Assembly: GCF_012489685.1 (NCBI RefSeq)
Contig: NC_080043.1
Span: forward strand, 560,501 to 624,500
Origin: Lotus japonicus
Lineage: Eukaryota; Streptophyta; Magnoliopsida; Fabales; Fabaceae
Length of the DNA: 64,000 bases
Reading direction: 5' to 3'
The position numbers were made by a program, and so were the translations under genes. Shown here in pieces: positions 34,300 through 45,201 of this stretch. The stretch's first letter is position 1, and each line of letters opens with the position of its first letter. The notes under the pieces are model-generated. The model saw only the letters and a program-made list of their open reading frames with translations. It was not told the origin of the DNA and ran no database searches.

Positions 34300-37145
34300 A
34301 TTATAAATTATTATTACACACGCATACGTCACAAAACATTTTCTTTATCATTTCCTATATGAGAAATTACATTTGTTCGATTAAAAATATAGCAAAATTA
34401 TTGACGACTTTAGCGTAGCAAGTTACCAACAATTATGTTTGTCGTTATATCACGGATGACTTTAACCGTCGGTAACATAATCACATACAAAATCGTTTGT
34501 AATTACCATCGGTTTTTAAAAGCCTTCGATCAAGAATTACCGACCAAGCTGTTATCGACGAGTTTTTTTGCCGCGGTTGACCATTGGTAAATGTTGATTT
34601 TTGACAATTTTTACTTTTATTGATGGATTATATAGTAAGTAATTTGATCAATAGACTCACTTAAGGAATTAGCAAGTGGATGTTTAGGTTTAGCATCTTA
34701 GGAAGGTTCAAAATGACTCATATATTTGCATGGATTGAGAAAAAACATATAAATTGGCCAATGAAGTTGAACTCCTAATATTAATTTCAATGGTAAAAAC
34801 GCGGGTTGGATTGGGTCAACGGGTCCACCAGATGGATTTTATTACGATCCAATCATCTTTGGATCGAATATCGGATTCCATAATAATCCATCAAACCCAA
34901 CCTGAAATCCAATCATGTAATAATAATATATTATTTAATATATATTTTTAATAATTTTAATTTTTACCTAACCTACTAATAGGGTATGTAATTTATGGAG
35001 ACTTGGATCCCATTATTTGAGTGATTTTTATGAGACTTGGAGACTAATTTGTTTGTAATTACTTGTTATATTTAAAATCTTGAAGTACTTGTTTAGTTAT
35101 GTGTTGTTGTATAGATGTATGTAGACGGTAGTTATTAACTTATAATGTAATCACATGTTAGAGACTTGAAGTACTTGTTTTTTAATATTTTTTAATATTT
35201 CAGATTTATTTTTATCTTAATATAGCGATCCAATTAATCCATCCAAACCAACCCGAAGATTGTCGAATTGGGTTGGTTCGGATTCGTAGGTGAAAATTCA
35301 CAAAATCCAATCCAACCCAACCCAAATATTTATGATCGGTTCGGGTCCTGATTAGCCTGAAAATTCACCCAACTCAATCCATGTGCAAACCTAGTCGCCT
35401 GTTCTGTTTAATAGAAAGAAGAAGAGAAAGAGACGGGAGAGAGATAGAGAGAGAAAAAGACTTTTTTATTCCAAAGACAATTTTATCCAACTAGAAACAT
35501 TTGTGGTGACCTAGGTTCTAGGTATGGGCGAAAATCAATGTCCTACCGATAAATGACTAAAATTGAAAAAAGAAATAAAACATGACACCCTTTCTTTCTT
35601 CACAAAATGAAGAGACTGAGAAAAGTGATAAAACTTATCTCTGAAGCTCCCTCCTTCTCTCATTCCTCTGACCATCAAATAAGGGTGAGCACCCTCTCTC
35701 ATCTAATTTTCTCTTCTCTAACTCTTGGCTAAGGAAGATAATCTTAGTTATTAAGTGAACGGTTCATATATAATTATATATCTAAAATAAAGAGATGGTG
35801 GGGAAAAGTTGGTAGAGATGATAAAAATTTATGTCCAGCCACTATGGGTGTAGTCCTGCCTTTCTCATATAAACTTCTATTTTTTTTTTGAATATATACT
35901 TTTACTTTATAAAATGAATAAAAACTGAACTATGCATATAATTATGTGTTTGTGTTTGACTGTTTGCGCATAATATATGGACAAGCATATACCTAACATG
36001 ATGACACGCTAGTCATGATCATGATGATGATCAATCATTATCAAGTATCTACTGAGTTCTGTTTTGAACAATTCAGAGCAAGACCAATTTTCAATTACTT
36101 TCTTAATTTCTTTACTTTATAGTTGGGGTGATTAATTGGACAAAACATCTATAGTTTCCAATTATTATCTTATAAGCATATAGCTGTTCATATATTTTAT
36201 TTAAAATTGGATGTTTTAGTTGTTTAGTCTCTAATCGTGAAAAGGACCAAACGCTTCTTCCTCAATCTTTGCTGGTGAGTGAGTGAGGAGATTTAAATAA
36301 ATATCCAGAACGTAGAACAAACTTCAGTTTCAACTTTCTTTGAATTTTCAGAACCAGAATGGTTGGTTTATAAGAGCATCTCTAATGAGAGTATGTAATA
36401 TCAAATACATACTCTCATCAATATCTATTACCATTGAAACATATTTTTAATTCCAACATGGCTAGTGAGGATATGTGAGAGTAGATACTTAATTTAGTCA
36501 TGAAAAGTGTGTTTGTATTTATTATTGCTTAATATAAAAGGTTGAAATAAAACTTGCAATTAATAAAATAATTTTTTTATATAAACTTTTAAAAGTTTTT
36601 GGGTTAGAGTAAAAATTAATAAAATGATTTAGATGATGTGACATTATTGGGAGTTGTAAAAAGTAAAATGTAAATATTTTAGTGAATATTTTAGTTAAAT
36701 ATGCTCTAATTAATTTCTAGGTTTCTCAAATTATCAACAACCAATCCACCTTTGCCAATTCTCGGAAGTCTAAGATGACTGCAACGCCAAATCCAGCCGC
36801 CACCTTTGCCAATTAATTTCTTTCTCTATTTGAGACTTTTTTTAAATGGAAAATAAAACTAGCTAAAAAATCTCTAGACAACAGCGGAACAACTTTGTTC
36901 CAGGGATTATCAAGATTAGTAAGTTCCAATTGCCGACTAGCATTCAAACCTGCAAGACAATCCACATGATCATTCAAGAATTGCATATTCATTTTTTCAC
37001 CGGCTTAACATTTGTTCTAAAAATTAACAAGTTGTAGTTATAATTCTCGTTCACATTTTTATGGAAAAGAATAAATATGCAATTGTTTCTGAACCTAACT
37101 AAAAAAATAAGGAGGTATCATGCATCTATATTAAAAAATACAGAC
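34300..37145. other. Intergenic sequence with diffuse repeats
   Basis: No gene was recognised. 34800-34920 and 35220-35395 contain related GGTTGGATTGGGT / ACCCAACCCAAT blocks in opposite orientation, suggesting a decayed element of about 600 bp without clear ends. A GAGCATCTCTAATG block at 36374 resembles a MITE end, but its mirror at about 36700 is only seven bases. Confidence 0.4.
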
Positions 37146-37146
37146 T

Positions 37147-37560
37147 CTCGTGGAGGAGCCAACTTTGGTGGGTGTTTGCAAGATTATACAAGATAATTGG
37201 CTGCCTCATTGGTTTGTTTGGTCACTTTGGCATATCTATGGAGATCATGGGCATTCAGAAATACGTTCTTCTTGCTTGGAGTAATTATTATAAGCATGTG
37301 ATTTGCCAAATTGATTTATTGGGTGCTTGTCATTTGGTTAACGCCCCACACATATGTATGCTTAGTTAACATGAGCTGTCGAAGAGTTGTTACAACGTTC
37401 TTGGATGGCATCCGTGGTTTATCTCTTTAAAGAAGAGAATGCTTGTGCTGAGTTTTTAGCTAAGCATGGTGCACAATAGGTTTCAAGGATGAATGTAACT
37501 TTGGTGCCTCATCCAGGTATGATAGCATTTGTTAATAGAAGCTATGGACTATGGAGTGTC
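37147..37560 (+). mobile_element. LINE RNase H remnant
   Basis: Plus-strand translation gives the end of a plant LINE RNase H domain, with the recognisable block YLFKEENACAEFLAKHGAQ followed after a stop by TLVPHPGMIAFV. Upstream frames are broken. No poly(A) or target duplication was identified. Confidence 0.6.
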
Positions 37561-38273
37561 CGTTTTTTGTTTCTGTACCTCTTGTAGCAGAAAAGATACA
37601 GACTCCAATCAACGGAAGGGAGTTAAAACAAAATAAATTGGCTAAATAATGGCCCATGATACAAATTTTTAAAGAATGAACAAATTTTATAGAAAGTTCA
37701 TTTCGGGAATTTGGAACCAATTTTATATTTTTACTTCTACTAATTTGGATTAATTTATTCTTATTTTACTTTATTTCATGACTATTGTGAAGAAAAGATG
37801 GAAATTCAAGCATAAGCCAATTTTGAGCTTAAAATATACCTAATCATGTCAACTTTTTGCTTCGTGGTGTTTTTAATGTTTGTTTTTTTTTTTTTGTCAA
37901 AGGCTATCAGCTCTTAATAGGAGAATTTTTGTTGGACAAGACTATTAAAAGGAGCTAGAGAATTCTTATTCGGCACCTAGACAATAAGGCCCCAGACGTT
38001 TACAGAGAAAAATAAAACCCAATTCTTGTGTTGATCAAAACTTCATAAAATACCCCCAGCTAAAGCACTTTATTATGATCATAAAATATTTCGCAATATA
38101 TGCAATGTTTTTTTTTTTTTTTAAATTCCAATGAACTTAATTTATTCTCAACTAATTTGAGCGTTGAAAAACCATTCGAAGATACCCATCACATTTTATC
38201 ACCAAAACAATACACCCTCAAGTTTTATAATTAGTCACCAAATACCAGAATCATCAAACCCTATTTATTTTTT

Positions 38274-39425
38274 GAGTAAAATACACTCACCCCCCTCAAG
38301 GTTTGTGAGAATAACACTTAACTCCATTCTTATCCAAAATACACACTCCACCCCAATAATAATCTCATAATTACACTTAGCTCAATTCTTCTCTGAAATC
38401 TTCACTCCACCCCACCCCTTTAACACCATACAAAAGATGCTAACGGAATATTCCTTTAACTCAAATTAATTAATTAAAATATAAATGATAAATAAATTGC
38501 ATTATCCTCTAACCAAATAATAATTGTACTATAATTTTGTAAATATTCTAAATATTTATAAAATATTTTAAATACCTCCAAATGAAAAATAATAATTAAA
38601 CTTGATGTTTATTATGGTCAAAATATTTCTCTCTCTAATATAACTCAAATTTAAATATGGAGTATTTCAGTCAAAATATTTATCAAATGATGAGTTCTTA
38701 ATATCTGTGTATAACCTTAAACAACTTATATTTTAAAACTTAAAATGCCATGTGTTTAAGTGCTCATACAACCTAATAACTAAGGTAATCACATATCGTC
38801 ATAACACAATTATATTTTGAAAGTTTAGTAAACTTATTGACAAATTTTTTTAGTAAACTCAGTGGTAAAGTTTTTGAGTTTTGATGGTTCTCACATTGAG
38901 TTATGTTTTGCTAAATTTGTGATGGAAAATGTTGTTGCCTTGAAGAGGATGATCTCAAACTTAGCTGGAAGCTACGTAACTCAGATCCGGAAGAAGTAAA
39001 ACAGAAGTTGTTCTCGTTTAAGAAATGTTATAGTTCTATGAATTTGGAATTACACCAAGAAGGCCAGAACATGCTTTATTGTAAATCATTTGTGCTGCCC
39101 TCCAAATAACAATGATTTTTTTACTTGAATGAGCAATGATTATCTCGTGCTACTTTTTTTTTTTTTAAAAAAAAGTATATTTTTTATTTAGTTAGAAGAT
39201 AATGTAATGTATTTATATTTAAATTAATTAATTTTGAGTTAAAAGAATATTTCGTTAGCCTCTTTTGGATGGTGTTAAAGGGGGTGGGGTGGAGTGTAGA
39301 ATTTAGAGAAGAATTGAGTTAAGTGTAATTGTGAGATTATTATTGGGGTGGAGTGCATATTTTGGATAAGAATGGAGTTAAGTGTTATTCTCACAAATCT
39401 TGAGGGGGGTGAGTGTATTTTACTC
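38274..39425. mobile_element. TIR-MULE family A, copy 2
   Basis: It begins GAGTAAAATACACTCACC like the element at 19690 and ends with the inverse; the inverted arms extend for nearly 190 bases. Perfect 9-bp duplications TTATTTTTT lie at 38265-38273 and 39426-39434. It is 1,152 bp with no transposase frame, so a non-autonomous Mutator-like element. Confidence 0.85.
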
Positions 39426-39500
39426 TTATTTTTTTGGTCACAAGAATAGTAAAACGAAGAAAAAACATTTCCAAACCACATGGCAAGGCACCAGTGCAAA

Positions 39501-39668
39501 CACTCATTCTTGAGTAGGAGTACCATGGAATTTTGTTAAGGAGGGTTATCAATCAACTAAAATTCTGCTAGACGCAGGGAGATGCAACACTCATTCCTGG
39601 GTAGGAGCTCCATTAAATTTTCTTAAGGGTTATCAACCAACTAAAATTCTACTAGATATAAGGAGATT
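39501..39668. repeat. Tandem duplication of 87-bp unit
   Basis: Two diverged units start CACTCATTCTTGAGTAGGAG (39501) and CACTCATTCCTGGGTAGGAG (39588), and both continue through an ATCAA(T/C)CAACTAAAATTCT block. The same CCTGGGTAGGAG motif and a similar downstream order occur at 49230-49380, so the unit belongs to a dispersed retroelement-like family. Confidence 0.6.
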
Positions 39669-39699
39669 TCAGCCCTCCAACTATGGGAATGTAAGTTAA

Positions 39700-40523
39700 A
39701 CCCAAAACACGACACTAGTTGTGAAAACAAAAGTAGACAACCAACAAACCCTTTGATCTTACGATAACCACTTATTAGGCTAATACCAATTCAGCTAGTC
39801 AACAGAAAATGGGAATCATATAGTTTGTTTGACAACAACAAAAAATGGGGAAATTGTGAAAACACAAGTTTACTTTCTAATTTTTATTTCTTCCATTCAA
39901 ACAAAGAGAAGGTATACAAACAGCCCCTTAAATGGTGCGACGGAAGAGTGTCATTTAGCATGGTCTGGGGTGAACTTAGGATAAACTCATGTAGAAGGTA
40001 TCACATGTAAGCTAGGATAGTACAGTGCTGTGAAGAATTTTGGGAGAGTTTGCAAGAATTGACTTCTGTAAAGCTTACATTTGATTTTGACACAAGTCTA
40101 TGGAGTCCATGCTAAGTGGAAAATCAAAGGGCAAGAATAACCGAAGTTTCTGCTTTTGCAAAAGTGCTAACTAATTAAACGAGACTTGAAGAGCATATGG
40201 ACATGGGTGTCATGTTGGGGTAAATTAGCCTAACCAGACTACCAACATCCCCTATTGTGTTTACTTGCACACACCGCCACACATGTACTCACCACTATGC
40301 AGGTTCCATTTCATGAACATTTCACTCAACAGGTCAGTCTCAATAACAAACAAAATTGGAGTATGCAGACAAACTTGAGTAACAGAACTACAGCAGCAAT
40401 GATAATGGCAAAGTTGGTTTAAACCATCAAAGTTCACTGGTAGAAAATCTAAACTGAGGTGAAAATATCCTCAGAATCATAAAAAATACAAATTGAAACC
40501 CACAAATCAAAACTTATTGAGAC
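39700..40523. other. Downstream flank of RPS12
   Basis: Non-coding sequence including the probable RPS12 3' UTR. No gene or transposon end was recognised between the 87-bp repeats and the stop codon. Confidence 0.4.
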
Positions 40524-42113
40524 TTAGTTAGATTTCACATGCTGCAGAACAACATTATAAGCTTCGTGTTCCTCCCCGAAATCCTGCAAAATGAGAACAC
40601 TTAAAACATGCATATAACAAGGCAAAAGAGACAAACGTTTCCAATTCATATCCAAGTCATACCTTGACAACCACACAGGAGCAACCGGTTACCTTCCTAG
40701 CTTTGCCTTCTGAATCAATCTTGCACAACTGCAAGGAAAATAGTGTAAAAAATGAATAGATGAAAATGATACAAGACAAGGTTGAATAGCATATATAAAG
40801 AATAATAACTAACCAACATTCGCAAATTTAATTAAGAAATAGGGAGTAAATAGTTAGCACAATGAATTATTAAATTAAAACTAGGGTAAGAGGTTATGCA
40901 CTTACACCAGCCCATTCTCCAAGGGTCTTTGCACTTGCAACTGTCAACAGGCTAACATTGTGCTCTGCACAAAGGGCTTTCACTAGTTTGACGTAATCGG
41001 GTTGATCACAATCTTCTGCTAGAACACAGAGCTGTGCAGCATGCTTTTCAATAACTTTTGCACCTTCATGAAGACCTCTTGCAAGACCGCCATAAGCCAG
41101 AGACTTTCTCAGCACAAGCTGCAATGCAGTCATAATGTCCATTGGCTCACCAGGAATGGCAGCAGCAACTGGCTCAGCTGCAACTGGAACAGCCACATCT
41201 TCACTGCAAACGTAAAACATTCTTAAATGTCAGGAACAGAGACAGAGCAAAGCACATGAATATAAGATCATAAAGCTTTTTACTAGTACCTTAAACCCAG
41301 AAACAAAAATAACTTCCTCACTGAATATGTAAAATATCTGATTCATTTTACTTTAAATTACATCTAGTTATTTGTAACACATATATGGCTATTAGATTCA
41401 ATTCCCCGACCAATCAAGTTTAAATTGATAGGTTGGCAGACATTTCAAAAGCAGTCCTTCAGCAGTAAGGGTATCTCTAATGTATTCGAAATTTTTAAAA
41501 ATTATTCATTTCATAGATGCCAAAAAAATAACATGAATGCAACAAAAATTTGGTCAGATTACCATGAGCTATGATTATCTCAAACACTTTATTGAAATCT
41601 TAGTACAAATGAAACCTTAAAAGATTAAACCAGTAACAGGAAAAGTAATGAACCAACCAGGCCCTCATGAAGGGGACAGGAAGTTAGAACAAAGGAAGGT
41701 GATGCACCTATATTACAATGTTTGAGTCCTAGGTAAAACGAAGTGATTCAGGGCAATGTTGTCTGGTCAGTAACTGGTTTAATTAAATTCTCAAATGATG
41801 ACCATAGATCACAAGATGAACCATTTTAAAATCATAGAAGGCAAACAGATACAGTGTTCTAACAGTATTGTATTGAAAATTGATAAACATAAAATGATCA
41901 AGGTAAAATTTATTAACATAAAATATCAAAGCTTATTAGGAATAGTTTATCTCATTCTACATCACAAGATGAACCATTTCTAATAGAATCTGCACAAAAC
42001 CATGGACTCAACTAAAAAAAATCAGCTACCTTCTCTACAATCAGGAAGCATAACTGCAAATAGAGCAATGCATAAAATCACTCCAGAAAGTATAAATTAA
42101 CATACCCTGACAT
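40524..42113 (-). CDS. RPS12: 40S ribosomal protein S12 (eS12)
   Basis: Coding exons on the minus strand: 42113-42106, 41203-40906, 40728-40663 and 40583-40524, 143 residues. The protein is a small-subunit ribosomal component of the L7Ae/L30e fold. The sequence gives MSGEDVAVP, then an Ala/Pro-rich acidic start, the core LRKSLAYGGLARGLHEGAKV, and AQLCVLAEDCDQPDYVKLV with the conserved C-terminal VTGCSCVVVKDFGEEHEAYN. Length is typical of plant eS12. The start codon sits in an 8-nt coding piece separated from the rest by a 0.9-kb intron; a further intron (about 42156-42291) splits the 5' leader. Telo-box sequences near the transcription start fit a ribosomal-protein promoter. Confidence 0.97.
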
Positions 42114-42307
42114 TTTTCGGTGTTGATTTGGGACGGAAGAAAATTACTCTTCTATCTGCACACAAAAAACAAAAACACAGAACAGTCAGAGGTAACTCGA
42201 AGCATTGATACAATAGAGAGATGCGGCATTCTGATTCGAAAGAAAAGATTTGAGCTTTGAGACAGGGGGATTGAGAGAAAGAGGAAAGGACCTTGATGGA
42301 GGCGCCG

Positions 42308-42316
42308 AAAACCCTA
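42308..42316. promoter_or_regulatory. Telo-box in RPS12 leader
   Basis: AAACCCTAG on the plus strand (CTAGGGTTT in gene orientation) lies in the inferred first non-coding exon. Such AAACCCTA boxes are frequent near the start sites of plant ribosomal-protein genes. Confidence 0.5.
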
Positions 42317-42361
42317 GCTATGTGATACTGGTTGAGAAGTGAAAACGAAAAAAAATTGGTA

Positions 42362-42368
42362 ATTTATA
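42362..42368 (-). promoter_or_regulatory. TATA box of RPS12
   Basis: TATAAAT on the minus strand is about 70 bases upstream of the leader-intron donor at 42291. Confidence 0.5.
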
Positions 42369-42379
42369 AGAGAAACTAT

Positions 42380-42388
42380 AAACCCTAA
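42380..42388. promoter_or_regulatory. Second telo-box upstream of RPS12
   Basis: AAACCCTAA lies just upstream of the TATA-like element, making two telo-boxes within 80 bases of the RPS12 core promoter. Confidence 0.5.
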
Positions 42389-42399
42389 TGTTTAGTATG

Positions 42400-44770
42400 A
42401 AAAGTCCGAATCGTCCCTCTATATTTCAAAATAAAAAAAAATAATGTTGAGATTGATTAAGGAGGCTTTTGAAAACTAGCCCGATAATGGCTAAATTAAC
42501 AAGCATTATTACGATGGGCTTTGGATTTGTTTTGTGGCAGGCTTTTAAAAAAAATTAAGGCCTCATAAGCAAAGAAAAACGGGTTATCAAACAACAAAGT
42601 TTAGCCATGCTTATAAGCTATGAAAAAAATACACTATGCTTATAGGCAACCCAACGTTATTTCAAACTCTTTGATGGACATAATAAGTAGGGTAAAAGAT
42701 AAAATAAGATAATATAATTATACCCTACAATATTCCACTCTTTGTTTCGTGCCCATGATAAGTGTATTGGTCGACTCTAAAAGCCTCACGAGCCGATGAC
42801 GTTGCAACCAACTCACCTGGCAATGCTCTTAAACAAACACTACATGGTCACCTAGTGTGACTTGGCTCAGGAACAAAGTCGGGAAGTAAGGAGTTAGAAA
42901 AGGAAGGGACTCGTCATCTTCATCGAGACACTGAATGTCCATCATGTCTCCATACGAGCAATTGTGGGAACCCAGCTAAAATTGTGGTTGATAGCAGGAA
43001 CTTATTGACGATTCCATTGATTCTAGGACATAACCATTTGCGCTACCTCTTGAATACACCTTTGAATGGCCGCGTAGTCCAGCTAGGTAGACAAGGAATG
43101 CACCTAGGCAACAAGCAAAGGTTGTGTTGGGTAAAAGTTGCACTTGTACCGCAACATGAATGTTCTTAGGCATCAAATGTTGCATAGGTACATTGTTAAC
43201 CGGGGGTGGTTGAGTTAATCGCAAAAAGACAATTTGACACACATAGTGTCATCCTCGGGGGGTGGTTGAGGTTGCAATCGAAACAATGACTAGTTCACCT
43301 CATCCACGCGATCGTCGTTTTCGTGCACTCATGGATAGTGGCAAGTACTCTTCATGGGAGGGCGTGCAGTTTTGATGTTTCCTTTTTGTGTTCACCACAA
43401 TAGAGATGGACAAAAATACAATTTATTGATTCTCTACAGATGGACTCATGTTTTTTGTGCACAATAGGAAACATGGGTGCACTCAGGTAACCATGAGTAC
43501 AATTTATTGTGTTCGCCAATGTTTTGGTAAGCGATTACCTGACTTGAGTAAGGATATGTGGTTGCGATGAAGGGATACTTCTTTGGATTGCTCCTCCCTA
43601 GAAAGACTTCATCTTCTTGTATTCCAACGATCAGGTGGACATCAAAGACGAGTCCCTGTAAGGCACTTCGAAGCTCAAATCAGCAAATGAGAAATAATGA
43701 TTAAAGGTTAGATGGTAGTATGTACCTTGGATGTGCATGTCTCTCGGGTGTGTAATTAAACACTTAAAGTACTATATGCAAAACCTAGAAGGAATCATCC
43801 ATGATATGATATAGATATGTCAAGATGTAACAAATACTATCTAACAATATAAGATATTACATTAATTTAAGAGTCATTATTGTTTTATCGCGAGATGCTA
43901 TCATTGTTGAGCCAGAGTACATGGACTTATTCCGCAACAAGTAGTTTCTTGGAACCCAACATGCAACTGGGTACATGAATCAACATCACCATACAAAGGT
44001 AGTAGTTTTATTAAAAATAATAAAAATTTACAGAAACCCAAAAATTCACCTCCACCTTAGAGAGAAATAAATATAAAAGAAAGAAAAGTGTGATGTATGA
44101 TGTGTGGTATAATAGAAAAAGAAAGAGAAAAAGATAAGTGAATAAAATGGAATGAAAATGGGTGTGAATGATTAAAATACTATTAACCAAAACATAGGAG
44201 CTAATGGTGTGATGAATCATGTGTATCTAGAGAAAGCGTCAGCTATCAAGTTAGAATAATGTGCATTATAGTGGTAGAATCTTCACCAAACCCCAAAATC
44301 AAATAGCTTTTGTTCGTCTTAATTAGTTGATCATACTTGATTAATAGCTTTCTTTGATGGCGTGTCAACAGAAGAAAGAAAGTTATGTCATATGCTATAT
44401 AAGTAAATAGTTGATCCCAATAGGAACTTCATTTAATCAAATGCACCCCACTCTCAAAGTTCTGTCACACACATTAGTTTGCCAACTCTTCTCTTTCGTG
44501 CTGCTTTTTCTCTTAATTATTTTTCCCAACACAGGTGATCTTTCGCTTTAACTGGAATCTTACATTCTGTTTATTTTTTTGAAAAAAAAAATACAAAGAA
44601 GACAGAAAGAGAGAAAAAGCTTCACTTCCTAATTAGAATTTGAGTGACAACACTAACAAATCAATTACTTGAAGGAACGGGCTTGACCAATGATCCTCAG
44701 CTAGTCAGTGAGCACGAATATGCAAAATATATAAAAAAGTTTTTGAAGACTTTGTGCAGGAATATTAACA
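42400..44770. other. Intergenic sequence, part of higher GC
   Basis: 42750-43330 is richer in G/C and carries open frames on both strands, which suggests decayed retroelement coding sequence, but no motif identified it. The remainder is A/T rich. No gene is called. Confidence 0.35.
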
Positions 44771-44776
44771 TAAAAT

Positions 44777-45201
44777 TTGGTTCATCCTACAAAAGTCTGC
44801 CAAGGTAGGCCTTGCATGGTTCGAAACAGAATACAAGGCTGCCAAGGTTTGAGAAGCAAGATGTTGTTGTACAATCAAGTGTCAACTGCTAAAGTAGAAT
44901 TCATCACTGCAGTTGCAGCTGTAATATCATATCTTGCGGATGAGGAAAATCCTAGCTGATCTACAAGTGGCTCAATTCAAATAGATTCAACTAAGGTGTT
45001 TGTAGATAATCAAGCACCAATCGCAATTTAATTTCTAATAATTCATCTTTTCATGAAAATACAAAACAATTCAATGTCAAGCTTTATTTTCTCATAGATG
45101 TCCCAAAAGGAATGAGAAGTTTCATTGCAAAACAAGACAAAAGAATGTTTGAGATATTGAAGGAAAAACTTGGAGTCAACAACAATTAATTTAAGGAGGA
45201 G
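44777..45201 (+). mobile_element. Ty1/copia RNase H end and PPT
   Basis: The sequence reads through several stops as the end of a copia polyprotein: VSTAKVEFITAVAAVISYLA corresponds to the STAEAEFIA block of RNase H, followed by a VDNQAPIAI block and a frame-broken terminal region. It ends at a purine tract AAGGAGGAG (45193-45201), followed by TGTTGAGATATG from 45202, as expected for a 3' LTR start. No 5' LTR was found in the window. Confidence 0.7.

Noticed and set aside
34790..35395. Possible large foldback with GGTTGGATTGGGT blocks
   Set aside because: Inverted similarity is patchy and no ends or target duplication could be placed.
36371..36720. Possible MITE starting GAGCATCTCTAATG
   Set aside because: The mirrored end matches only AGAGCAT, and no target duplication was seen.
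42976..43242. 88-codon minus-strand frame
   Set aside because: No motif recognised and an overlapping open frame on the other strand; not supported as a gene.
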